Part shown: one piece after another, positions 22,651 through 32,727 of the stretch
Position numbering within the stretch: the stretch's first letter is position 1
Layout of the letters: every line of letters starts with the position of its first letter
Assembly (NCBI GenBank): GCA_963556195.1
Contig: OY744522.1
Span: forward strand, 33,055,324-33,119,323
Length of the DNA: 64,000 bases
Source: Sepiola atlantica
Lineage: Eukaryota > Mollusca > Cephalopoda > Sepiida > Sepiolidae
Direction: 5' to 3'
Made by a program: the position numbers and the translations under genes
The notes under the pieces: model-generated
Database searches by the model: none
What the model saw: the letters and a program-made list of their open reading frames with translations, nothing else
What the model was told of the DNA's origin: nothing

Positions 22651-23330
22651 GTCCGACTGAACATTATCGACAGCTCAATGCCATGACGGTTCCTGATCGT
22701 TACCACATATACAGGATTTTGCTTCGTCTCTGCACGGTTATAAGATTTTCTCCAAATTAGATTCCAATGAATCTTGCCGACATACCCAAAACTGCGGTAA
22801 CAACTCCATTTGGAGCGTTTTAATTTCTTACTATGCCTTTTGGTTTGCGAAACATGGCTAGTACCTTCCAACGCTTTATGGAAGAAGTAGTGCGAGATTT
22901 TGACTTTGTAGACGGCATTCTCGTGGCAAGTGTCTAACCTGAGGAACATGTCACACATCTCCGCCTACTCTTCGAACGGTTTAAGCAATACCAGGTGGGG
23001 ATAAACCTTGGTAAATGTGTCTTCAGTGATTCGCCACTAGTTTTCTTGGACGACATTATCAGCCCTGAAAGTATATCCCCCTCCCTGAAAAGGTTAAGGC
23101 TCTACAAGACCTTCAACCACCCTCTTCACTTCGCCAACTAAGACACTCCATCGGTCAGTTAAAATGCTACACACGCTTTATCCCTCACTGTGTGGGTCTC
23201 CTGTCTCCTTTTTCCGACCTGTTACATAGCAGGAAGAAGAAAAATGAGCAGAGTTCACTGAAATTCACCTGGAAGCTTTTAATGAAGTGAAGGGAAAAAT
23301 TAGTGACGACGTCCTTGTTTACACATCCTG
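22650..23330 (+). pseudogene. Ty3/gypsy reverse transcriptase (decayed)
   Basis: Frames on the plus strand give, in order, the MTVPDRY block (about 22680), the SKLDL block with its aspartate (about 22745-22760), TTPFGAF, TMPFGLRNMASTFQRFM (about 22830-22880) and FVDGILVAS (about 22903-22932), then the thumb/connection region. In active enzymes the last block carries two adjacent aspartates. Here the second is Gly, so the catalytic pair is lost. Several frameshifts and stops (for example near 22820 and 22937) also break the gene. Confidence 0.85.
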
Positions 23331-23942
23331 TGTCCGATGACCAGTTTTCATTGATCGTTGATGCATCGGGCGCAGCTGTCTGTGCAGTGTTCCAACAGCA
23401 GCACCAAGGTCAACTACAACCTCTCGCATACTTTTCGAGAAATGAAACCGGCCGAACAGCGGTACGGTACGTTTGGCCGTGAACTCCTGGCAATGTACCT
23501 CGCAGTTAAACACTTTCACCATTCACTCGAGGGCCGTCAATTTGTGATCTACACCGATCACCGTCCGCTTACGTTTCCACTGTGTTTTAAGCCGGACAAG
23601 TATTATCCTAGCGTAATTTGCCACTTGGATTTTGTTTCGCAATTTACCAACGATATCCGACATATCTCTGGTGAACAGAATTCTGCGGCAGACGCCTTGT
23701 CCCGCCTTCCTATAAATTCTCTGTCCTCACTTTCGGATATCGACCTACAACACATGGCCTTAGACCAACCACGTTTGGATACTTTGGATCTGTCGTCACC
23801 TAAGTTTGCAACTTGCAAATTCACATACCTACCCGTGCCTACTTCGGACACGCAGATCATCTGTAACAGCTCAACAGATTCATCTCTCCCGTTAGTTCGA
23901 CTGACTTATCGTAGGGTTGTCTTTGATATCCTTACAAGTTAG
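23330..23942 (+). pseudogene. Ty3/gypsy RNase H domain and linker
   Basis: A 194-codon open stretch (23358-23942) holds the RNase H blocks KPAEQRYGTFGRELLAMYLA (about 23440-23505), VIYTDHRPLTF (about 23544-23577) and AADALSRLP (about 23688-23714), which are characteristic of Ty3/gypsy RNase H. The upstream part with the first catalytic Asp is in another frame (about 23340-23420). The tail after 23720 is the linker to integrase. Confidence 0.85.
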
Positions 23943-25050
23943 CACACCCCGGACTCAAAGCCACAGTGAAACTGATTTCGGCTAGGTTTTTCTGGTCGAA
24001 TATGAAGCGCGACATCACGGCCTGGACACGTTCCTGCGTATCCTGCCAAAAGTCAAAGGTGCACACAATATCTGTGAACCCCTTGGAACATTCAGCACCC
24101 CAAACGATCAGTTCAGCTATGTTCATATTGATCTGCTTGAACCATAGCCCGTCAGTCAAAGATTTACTTATATTCTGACTAATATAGACCGCTTCACACG
24201 GTGGCCTGAAGCCATTCCCCTAAACGTTATTTCGGATGAATTCGTGGCGCAAACTGGATATCGCGTTATGGAGTTCCCACAACGATTACCACCGACCGTA
24301 GTGGGCAGTTTGAATGTCGCCTATTCCAAGAACTTTCCAGGATTTTAGGGATTAAGCGTATCCGTACGACCAGCTATGATCCAGCTTCCAACGAGATGAT
24401 AGAACGCTTCCATCGCCAATTGAAAACCGCGTTGCGTGCTTATCCTGGCACACAGCGATGGAGCGAGTACATACCAATAGTCATTCTTGGATGTCGCGCT
24501 GCTATCAAAGAGGACCTCGCATACTCTCCAGCCGAACTTGTTTATGAAGTGCCTATATCTTTGCCGGGTCAGCTGCTGACCCCGATAGTTTCGACGACAA
24601 CAGATCCTGCTCTGTACATAAACAGGTTGCGAACTTACTTTAATAATCTTCCACCTATGCACCCTCGGCAACAGACCATTAAATCTTCGATCCTGAAAGA
24701 CATTTCGTGATGGACTCATGTTTGTTTATTAGAAAAGACTCTGTGAAAGCCCGTCTTACTCCACCTTATACTGGTCCTTATCGCGTGCTTTCACGCACTG
24801 ACAAACTTTTCACCTTTGACATTGGTAGCAAAAAAAGAAAAGGTCTCCATTGACAGGATAAAAAGAGCATTTCTAGACACAAAAACACCTGAGCCTCATA
24901 TTCCCCCTACTGTGCATCAACCAGCTGTTACTACACCTGTACTGTTGGAAACCCCTAAAGATACATATGTCACAACTACACTGGTCGGCGAGTACATTGG
25001 CCCAAAAGACTGTGTAAGACTCTGTATATATATAGAACATGCTTTTTGAG
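23940..25050 (+). pseudogene. Ty3/gypsy integrase (decayed)
   Basis: The zinc-binding part reads HPGLKATVKLISARFFWSNM then C..C (about 23942-24055), the HHCC module that precedes the DDE core. The core region (24060-24390) is split by frameshifts. The glutamate-containing block [17 protein letters not shown] (about 24390-24440) and the conserved [11 protein letters not shown] and SPAELVY blocks follow to about 24545. The C-terminal PPYTGPYRVLSR module lies at about 24758-24800. At least three frame changes are needed, so no functional enzyme is encoded. Confidence 0.85.
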
Positions 25051-25316
25051 TCCCTGTACTCTATTACCGTTACATAAAAAAATATTAACAATTTCTATTT
25101 TAAAACATTTTTGTCAAAAAACATATTTTTCATGGAAAATCAAAAAAACATTTTTAACAAAAATCTTTTAAAAATACTTTTCACTAAAAAGCAAGAAGAA
25201 CACAAAACAAAAAAAATTCTGTATATTGAATTCACATATTTTATATTTTGTATTTTTGTTCTTTCCCACTGCTACACTTCCTTTTTCTGTAGACTTTCAG
25301 CCTGAGCAGGGGGTAA

Positions 25317-25713
25317 TGTAGCAGTCATAAATTTTATTTACTTCGTAATGCGTATCAGTTTCCCTGTGAGGTGGCTTGGCCAAATGTTGACCAATCAGCT
25401 TGCAGGGTGAATTGATATAATTAGTTCCCAAAAGGACTACTTCAGCCCTTTTAAAAATTGCAGACGATCGAGAGACGGTTCCCTGGCAACAAACAAAACA
25501 GATCGTCTCATCTTCTCCTCTGCCTTCGTCACCGACATCCCGTGATGCTATCTTCATACAACTAAGTGGCAGCAGATTCTTTACTTCTCCCTATTGTTGT
25601 TATAAAAGAAGTGTTGCTTTTCTTTCGTGAAACGTTTTCGTTTTTCTCTATAGTAATAAAATATAGAAATTGGTCTAAACATTTCTATATTTATTATTAT
25701 AACTTTTCCTACA
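25317..25713 (+). repeat. 3' LTR (397 bp)
   Basis: Starts TGTAGCAGTC and ends TTTTCCTACA, giving TGTAG/CTACA terminal inverted pentamers. It contains a TATA box (TTATAAAAG, about 25600) and a polyadenylation signal (AATAAA, about 25655), so U3 and R can be placed. Confidence 0.8.
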
Positions 25714-25990
25714 TGCCTTCATAATAATTCAATAAACTGCTTACCAAATAAATAAATAAATAAGCTTATAATACAACACTTTATCAAACAGTAAGCAGCG
25801 TGTACAATCATTGGGAAATATTTTTAAAAGGAAATCTCAACAATCTTTACCGTTAGCCAGTTAACTTACGGGTTTAGACTTTTCGCTTCAAACCGGAATA
25901 ATGACTCTTTCTGGAATTTTTCCTTATTCTAGGATGACGATATAGACGAGACCCTGGTATCCTCAGTGGACAATAATGTATAATATTTAC

Positions 25991-25997
<7 letters not shown>
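25714..25997. other. AT-rich DNA, no recognisable gene
   Basis: Flank of the LTR element. I see nothing else in it. Confidence 0.5.

Positions 25998-26056
<59 letters not shown>
25998..26056. repeat. (TA)n microsatellite
   Basis: Pure TA tract at the left border of a repeat whose diverged copies begin at 26057, 26310 and about 30900. Confidence 0.97.
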
Positions 26057-26058
<2 letters not shown>

Positions 26059-26381
26059 TTATGGTTTTTTCAAAAATATATAATACTATTACGAAACAAT
26101 GGTTTTAAAAATATGTCTACACACAATTTCTAATTCAAATTGGCGTAGCCGCGCTTACAGACATAACATGATTTTCTGACCCAAAAGTCCATTACCATCG
26201 GACGATGGAGAATAATAATAAAAAAGTTTTAAAAAACATTGCTTTGACAAAGAGAATTTTATTTCTCGAAAGCTCAGATTAAAATAAATTTTATTTTTTA
26301 ACACTACACATTGTTATGGTTTTTAAAAATATATATATAATACTATTACGAAACAATGGTTTAAAAAATATGTCTACACAC

Positions 26382-26385
<4 letters not shown>
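26057..26385 (+). repeat. Dispersed repeat with two partial tandem copies
   Basis: GGTTTTT..AAAATATATAATACTATTACGAAACAATGGTTTTAAAAATATGTCTACACAC occurs at 26060 and again at 26315. A diverged copy lies at about 30925-31050. The long copy continues with GATTTTCTGACCC and TCCATTACCATC. No coding capacity. Family unknown. Confidence 0.7.
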
Positions 26386-26426
<41 letters not shown>

Positions 26427-26435
26427 ATCTATCTA

Positions 26436-26475
<40 letters not shown>
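26384..26475. repeat. (CT)n then (TA)n microsatellite
   Basis: Compound simple repeat: CT from about 26386 to 26444, then TA to 26475. Confidence 0.95.
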
Positions 26476-26477
<2 letters not shown>

Positions 26478-26489
26478 TTATTTTAGCCC

Positions 26490-27002
26490 GGCCTGTTTCT
26501 TGAATACGCGAGTGAAACGGCTTTAATCTTTTGTTTTTTGTTTTTTATTCTCGACCTATCTGTACTGATTCATGCTTATTGATAGAAGTTGATGCTGGAC
26601 TCCTCAACGAATAATAGCAGGTTGCATGTGCCAATTCTGGGCCCTGAAAGTTATTCAAGCGTTGCGCTGTGGTCGGTTTGATTTGGTTTGATTTGGTTTG
26701 ATTTGGTTTGATTTTTCGGGGGGGAGGGGCTATATTAATGGTTGACCTAAGGATATCTATTCCGCCGGATGTGGGGGATTCCCCCTTACTTTTTCCCCCT
26801 TTTTTCTTTTTTTCCCCTTTTTGGATTGCAGCGGACTTGATTCTTTTGGGGGCGCATCACAGCTACCACATATTACCGAGTTGTTTGAGCTGTCTTTTGA
26901 ACTTATTTTCCTTATTTTCCATTTTCCCCCTTCTTAAGTGATTTCAACTAGGCCAATCCCCTGTGGGGTATTGTCAGTTGTTGAGGTCAATATCTTAGGT
27001 TG
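26490..27002. other. Upstream part of the hammerhead-bearing repeat
   Basis: Contains four copies of GATTTGGTTT (26677-26711), a G run, and a pyrimidine-rich stretch (26783-26940). No tRNA-like A or B box was found upstream of the ribozyme, unlike the elements at 51-62 kb. It could be a Penelope pseudo-LTR remnant. Confidence 0.35.
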
Positions 27003-27072
27003 TTTATCACCCCTGATGAACTGCTTTGCAAGTACATTGCTAGGTAGCGAAACACGTGTAGGGAACTATAAC
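27003..27072 (+). ncRNA. Candidate hammerhead ribozyme (type I)
   Basis: Core CTGATGA (27013-27019) and GAAAC (27049-27053). Helix II can form from CTGC (27021-27024) with GTAG (27044-27047) around a long loop. Helix III is AC/GT closing ACGT, ending in the cleavage triplet GTA (27058-27060). Helix I is CCC (27010-27012) with GGG (27061-27063), then an internal loop, then TTAT with ATAA (27004-27007 with 27068-27071). All conserved core bases are present. The A·C pair at the base of helix II is a defect. Activity is inferred only from the fold. Confidence 0.55.
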
Positions 27073-27163
27073 TTTACAAAATAAATAAATAATAAAATAA
27101 AAGATTTTTTCGTTGTGATGTATCCTCTCTGGAAAAATATCTTGGTAAACTCTCCAAATATAC

Positions 27164-27165
<2 letters not shown>

Positions 27166-27216
<51 letters not shown>
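27166..27216. repeat. (TA)n-(TG)n microsatellite
   Basis: TA run followed by TG run, leading directly into (TAG)n. Confidence 0.95.
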
Positions 27217-27217
27217 G

Positions 27218-27218
27218 T

Positions 27219-27290
<72 letters not shown>

Positions 27291-27294
27291 TGGT
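27218..27294. repeat. (TAG)n microsatellite
   Basis: About 25 TAG units, ending in GTGGTGGTATT. A (TAC)n/(ACT)n run, its complement, sits on the other side of the adjacent hairpin (27450-27502). Confidence 0.95.
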
Positions 27295-27296
27295 GG

Positions 27297-27502
27297 TATT
27301 AAAATATATTTATGACAAGTAAGCTACACAGTAACATTCATATTTTGGTCCCAAAGAAAATCAGGCTAAGTGCATTTAGTCTGACATTTCCTCCGCGGAT
27401 GAAACGTGAACGTTTCCGTGTAGCTTTCTTGTCATAAATATATGTTCATACCAATACTACTACCACTACTACTACTACTACTACGACTACTACTACTACT
27501 AA
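27297..27502. repeat. Hairpin element with decayed hammerhead-like core, copy 1
   Basis: ATATATTTATGACAAGTAAG with CTACACAG (27307-27335) pairs with GTGTAGCTTTCTTGTCATAA (27418-27437). Outside this stem, (TAG)n on the left faces (ACT)n on the right, extending the dyad. Between the arms lies CTGACA...CGGATGAAACGTGAACGTT, which resembles a hammerhead core with a damaged CTGANGA box. Related copies are at about 29115-29270 and 61715-61862. Confidence 0.6.
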
Positions 27503-27583
27503 GCTCGACTCACGTATTGAGCACTGAAAATATATATATACGCAATATATTATATTACCTTATAATATTATGTATATACAGTA

Positions 27584-27614
<31 letters not shown>

Positions 27615-28076
27615 TGTATTCTATTGAATTTAAAATAAAGTATGCATTCTTTTATATTTCAAGCCGGGTATATTTTATCTGGTATTTAAACTTAATTAAA
27701 TTTTAAGTTTTCTGGTGTGAAAGGCAATTCGTGTGAAATCTTAGCAATGTAATTAAAATTGATTAGCTGTATATTCTCTTATATTTTATACGGTGCTAAC
27801 TTAATATTATCTTATGTTTAAAGTCAGATATACGAGAATCATCCAATATATTATCTATAAATCTATATTCTTCTGAATTCTTAACTGGTTTATAGCAACA
27901 ATTATTCTAATCTCGCATAAATATTTGAGGATTTTCAAAATGATGGCAAAAATCTAAATCGAGATTGGAAGTGACTGAGAAGTGCAAGCCATGTGAAATT
28001 TACAATAGAATGAATGGTTATATCTTCGATAGAATGAAGTAACCAACTCTTTTTTAAAAACTTTTGTTTGACCAAT
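27503..28076. other. AT-rich DNA with a short (GTAT)n run
   Basis: (TATG)n at about 27584-27618. The remainder shows no gene or recognisable repeat. Confidence 0.5.
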
Positions 28077-28118
28077 AGATAGATAGATAGATAGATAGAT
28101 AGATGAATAGATAGATAT

Positions 28119-28154
<36 letters not shown>

Positions 28155-28287
28155 TTACATCGATAGATAGATAGATAGATATATAGTTATATAGATATAT
28201 AGATAGATAGATAGATAGATAGTTACATCGATAGATATATAGATAGATAGATAGATAGATAGATAGATGAATATATAGATATATAGT

Positions 28288-28329
<42 letters not shown>

Positions 28330-28398
28330 CATACATACATACATACATACATACATACATACATACATAGATAGTTACATAGATAGATAGATAGATTT

Positions 28399-28467
<69 letters not shown>

Positions 28468-28495
28468 GAGGGATACACCAAAATAGATAAATAGT

Positions 28496-28530
<35 letters not shown>

Positions 28531-28555
28531 GGACACACCAAAATAGATAAATAGT

Positions 28556-28613
<58 letters not shown>

Positions 28614-28618
28614 CATGC

Positions 28619-28674
<56 letters not shown>
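28077..28674. repeat. Compound (GATA)n/(CATA)n array
   Basis: GATA runs with ATATAGTTA and GTTACATC interruptions, a CATA run at 28328-28368, and two copies of GGGA(T/C)ACACCAAAATAGATA (28470 and 28530) that show segmental duplication. Confidence 0.96.
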
Positions 28675-28679
28675 CCTTT

Positions 28680-29110
28680 TATTGATCTATCTTCTAAGAC
28701 GTCAAAATTTATCTGTTTAACTCACCGAAGATAAATCACTTGAAAGCTTCATGTCAGTTCGCATTATTACCTGCCAGGCCATACCAGCAACTCACTCAAG
28801 ACTTTTTGAAGTTTCTTTTTATTTCTGCTTTTCTTTAAATTATTTTTCTACTTTTTGCCAGATTAGAAACACGGCATCTCGTTCGGAATTTCGCGAGACT
28901 GACATTCCAGGTCACAATACGCTGTTACGTTGTTGTGGCACCATTGATAACCCTTGGAAAGTGGTCTGAGGCTTTGTAGAAGTGTTGATGAACAAAGTTG
29001 TAACCGATTTTTTTTTCATGGATTTTACAAGTTTTTATATAAAATCTAAGAAAATATTTTCTGCGATAAATGTTTTACATAGTTGCGTAACATTCAATCT
29101 AACCAGGTTC
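28680..29110. other. No recognisable gene
   Basis: A 72-codon plus-strand frame (28751-28969) has no recognisable domain. Confidence 0.5.
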
Positions 29111-29114
29111 ATTT

Positions 29115-29366
<252 letters not shown>

Positions 29367-29369
29367 TTA

Positions 29370-29795
29370 TACACTGGCTTCTACAATTTATGTCCTTTAA
29401 TCTGCATAGAAAAGGGTCATTTTTTGTAATTTTGGCGGCTTTTGACCCCCTGGGGGCGCGAACCAGATTTTTTCCAAGGTTAGCGATACTTATTTTCTAT
29501 TAGGAACAATTGCCTCCACATTTTGGCCAAGTTTCAGAGAAATTGAATGGATGGATGAAAAGTTATGGGGCAAAAAATGTCATTTTTTGCCATTTCTGGG
29601 CCTTTTGACCCCCTGGGGGGCTAACCAGATTTAAAAATCGGAGAATGTCACTTTCTAACCTGACCAAAGTTACAACTTCATGCAAAATTTCAGAGAAATT
29701 CAATGGATGGTTGCGGAGAAAAATCCGGACGGACGGACGGACGGAAATCCCTCAAAACATAGGTCCCCCGATTTTATAAATCGGGGGACCAATAA
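29370..29795 (+). repeat. Dispersed repeat with GGAC tail and 13-bp terminal hairpin
   Basis: Two internal sub-repeats, each with GGCAAAAAATGTCATTTTTTG-like, TTTTGACCCCCTGGGGG and TTTCAGAGAAATT(G/C)AATGGATGG blocks. They are followed by (GGAC)4 at about 29729-29744 and the perfect hairpin GGTCCCCCGATTT/AAATCGGGGGACC (29762-29790, 3-bp loop). A copy in opposite orientation is at about 31055-31470 but lacks the hairpin end. No coding capacity. Family not recognised. Confidence 0.75.
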
Positions 29796-29814
29796 AATTA
29801 ACAACAGCAACAAA

Positions 29815-30260
29815 AAAACACTCATGGCATTTCATAAACGCATTGCACATTTTGAATTCTAAAGGCTATAGTTCGTTCGAAAAAAGAACAAAAACATTAT
29901 TTTTACGTCATAATCGCACCACATATTTTGAATTCTACCAAGTATGTTTTGCTTAAAAAAACAAAAAATACACTCATTCCATTTCGTAATTGCGTCACAC
30001 ATTTTGAATTCTAACGGCTATGATTCATTCGAAAAAAGAACAAAAGTATTATTTTCAAGTCATAATCGCACTACATTTTTTTAAATTCTAACGACTATGT
30101 TTTCTTTTTCTTTTAAAAACACGCTTCTTTTCACATAACAAACGCACCAAACATTTTCAAACATTGTACTTGTAGGTTATTTCTTCAAATCAAGCATTTT
30201 GAGAGCCTTGAAATAAAGACGAACGTTGATGAATATATAAATAATTTCGTTTTTTTCTTT
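29815..30260. repeat. Four diverged copies of an ~85-bp AT-rich repeat
   Basis: ACGCA(C/T)...ACATTTTGAATTCTA(A/C)...TATG(G/T)TT recurs near 29842, 29918, 29990 and 30066, each time followed by A-rich sequence. It is a degenerate tandem repeat with no gene. Confidence 0.65.
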
Positions 30261-30270
30261 TTCATCTCTC

Positions 30271-30275
<5 letters not shown>

Positions 30276-30335
<60 letters not shown>

Positions 30336-30406
30336 GTATATATATGATATATATACATATAATATATAGACATATATAATATATATATATACATATGATA
30401 TATATA

Positions 30407-30437
<31 letters not shown>

Positions 30438-30716
30438 ATATATATAATATATATACATATAATATATAATATATAATATATATATAATATATATATAATA
30501 TATATATACATATAATATATATATACATAATATATATATATATAATATATATAATATATATATATATATACATATGATATATATATAATATATATACATA
30601 TAATATATATATAATATATATATAATATATATACATATAATATATATATAATATATATACATATAATATATATATAATATATATACATATAATATATATA
30701 ATATATATAATATATA

Positions 30717-30802
<86 letters not shown>
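30276..30802. repeat. 527-bp (TA)n tract with TATACATATAATATA variants
   Basis: The longest AT tract in the window. The inner part has recurring TATACATATAATATATATAA blocks, so it is not pure (TA)n. The translated frames here are artefacts. Confidence 0.96.
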
Positions 30803-30805
<3 letters not shown>

Positions 30806-30807
30806 CA

Positions 30808-30990
30808 AGGGTATTTAGACATATTTCTTAATCCATTGTTTCGTAATAGTGTTTTTTGTTAAACCATATTAATGGATGGTGTTTAAATAAATAAAATTTA
30901 TTTTAAATTTATTTTAAAAATATATATATAATACTATTGCGGAAAAATGGTTTTAAAAATATATCTAAATACCCTTTCTAATTGAAATTG
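30808..30990. repeat. Inverted repeat (arms ~45 bp)
   Basis: AGGGTATTTAGACATATTTC...CCATTGTTTCGTAATAGTGT (30809-30852) pairs with ATACTATTGCGGAAAAATGG...TATATCTAAATACCC (30930-30974). The right arm and its flank belong to the repeat described at 26057-26385. Confidence 0.75.
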
Positions 30991-31054
30991 GCGCAAACAG
31001 ACATGTGATTTTCTGACCCAGAAGTCCATTACCATCAGACGATGAAGATTTTAA

Positions 31055-31470
31055 AATCTGGTTAGCGCCCCAGAGGGGCCAAATGGCCCCGAAATGGCAA
31101 AAAATAACTTTTTTGCCCCATAACTTCTCATCCATCCATTCAATTTCTCTGAAACTTGGCCAAAATGTAGAGGCAATTGTTCCTAATAGAAAATATGTAT
31201 CGCTGACCTTGGAAAAAATCTGGTTCGCGCCCCTACAATGGCAAAAAAATTACCTTTTTCTCCCATAACGTTTGATCCATTCAATTTTTCTGAAACCTGG
31301 CCAAAATGTAGAGGCAATTGTTCTGGATATAAAATGAGCATCCTTAACCTCAGAAAAATTCTACTTCGCACTCCCAGGGGGTCAACGGGGGGTCAAAAAT
31401 GCCCCAAATTGCCAAAATTTATTGCATTTTACACTCGCCAAATCAAATCACATACAGAGGGGGACCACGC
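31055..31470 (-). repeat. Inverted copy of the 29370-29795 repeat
   Basis: CTGGTTAGCGCCCCAGAGGG, TTTTTGCCCCATAACTTCTC and CATTCAATTTCTCTGAAACT are the reverse complement of the plus-strand copy, with the two sub-repeats duplicated once more. Point differences are frequent. The GGAC tail and terminal hairpin are not present at this copy. Confidence 0.75.
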
Positions 31471-31489
31471 ACGGCTTGTTATTTTTGTA

Positions 31490-31870
31490 AATATCATTTT
31501 CTATCGTTATGTATTTTTATAATTGTTTTATCAGTGATAGTAGCCTATTTATTTTCACTTCCTAAGTGATAAATAGTAAAGCAGAAGATTGCTTTTTAGT
31601 CGCCCTTAACTTTATAGGGCGTATTTTTCGTTCATATATATTTTATTACTTTTATATAACATAAAAGTAATCCATGGACATGTGTTTCTGGCTATCAGAG
31701 GACAAGGATCGAACCTTCGATATCATTGTCTATAGTCTGGAGTTTTACCTCCGGGCCATGGCGCCTTGCCCAGAAATATGTACGATTCTTATCACCTAAA
31801 TATTTTCTTTCGTTCATATTTTAATTATTACGTTCTCTTCTTATTAAGTTGGAACGCCTTGCGTCACACA
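31490..31870 (-). mobile_element. tRNA-head element, family A copy 1 (ribozyme decayed)
   Basis: On the minus strand an A-box-like TGGCCCGGAGG (31748-31758) and a perfect B-box GGTTCGATCC (31706-31715) stand at tRNA-like spacing. The hammerhead that follows in copy 2 (51339-51380) is reduced here: CCATGGACATGTGTTTCTGGCT remains on the plus strand but the CTGATGA box is deleted. Downstream come the GCCC/GGGC hairpin (about 31604-31622) and the CACTTCCTAAGTG dyad (31556-31568). Confidence 0.65.
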
Positions 31871-32072
31871 ATGTCATAAAATAATTGTATTCCCAATGAC
31901 GTCATAAACATTCATCTACGAATTGGAAAGTAAAATTAATTGTGCATAATTACGTTCGAAATAGTTTTTTTTCAATTTTGTTGTTATTCACAGATAATTT
32001 AGTTTATTAATATTAAATAGGGAGTAACAGATTGATTGCGATCGTGCTAGCGAATGATAATATCGATGGCTG

Positions 32073-32606
32073 CTTTCAGAACGCACACCTTCAAACCCAA
32101 AAACAGTAACGGCTAATGATACAAATTCATCAAATTGGCTCACGGAAATTACATAGAAACCTTTTTATTTTTTTATCTTTTTATTTTTTATTTCTTATGT
32201 TTTAATTTCAAATTTTATTATAATTTTAATTTTATTTTTATTTTATTTTTTATTTTTTATTCCCTTTAATCTTATATTATTATATCTCTCCAAATCTCCT
32301 CCGGTTTTAAATCTCAACAGTTTCATTACACTAAATTTAAATTCAAATAAACATACATAACACACTGAGCAAATAACGCGTCCCAACAAGAGTGTCATGT
32401 GACTTCACATTTCCAAAACAGATGACAACAGAAGCTGAAGAGAGCCGGATGGCTAAGACTTTCCGAGCTTGAAACTGACGGTACGAATGTTGTACTAATA
32501 TTTCTGTACCAAAATAAATAGATATTATGCTCTTAATTTTTAACTTTAATTCTTAATTAATCGATCACTCTGCTGGGATTTTTCCTACTATATTACAAAG
32601 AAGTTA
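32073..32606 (+). repeat. Left pseudo-LTR of Penelope-like element
   Basis: Starts CTTTCAGAACGCACACCTT and ends ATTACAAAGAAGTTA. It includes a T/A-rich block, a polyadenylation-like AATAAA and the hammerhead-like core at 32425-32493. Confidence 0.9.
32425..32493 (+). ncRNA. Hammerhead-like ribozyme in left pseudo-LTR
   Basis: CTGAAGA (32435-32441) and GAAAC (32471-32475) form the core. Helix III is ACT/GGT closing GAC, followed by A as GTA cleavage triplet (32481-32483). Helix I closes distally by ACAACA (32425-32430) with TGTTGT (32488-32493) around an internal loop. Helix II is the weak point (GAGC with GCTT, G·U at its base). Hammerheads in Penelope pseudo-LTRs are established in other animals, which raises the prior. 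Confidence 0.5.
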
Positions 32607-32727
32607 CACGGCCCCTACCAGGAGTTACAGTTAAACCCTGTTAGCCTTGTAGTCGAGCACTCTCAGGAAAGATACCAACACAACGGAAAAAACAGTTAAA
32701 CAGGTATTACCACCTATACCCTGGGAA

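Larger units (their letters stand above)
22362..25713 (+). mobile_element. Ty3/gypsy LTR retrotransposon, internally deleted
   Basis: Two direct repeats (22362-about 22650 and 25317-25713) flank a pol remnant in the order RT, RNase H, integrase, typical of Ty3/gypsy. The 3' LTR starts TGTAG and ends CTACA, as LTRs do. A purine tract (CAGGGGGTAA) precedes it as polypurine tract. The end of the 5' LTR, primer site, gag, protease and the start of RT are missing. No matching target duplication is visible. Confidence 0.85.
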
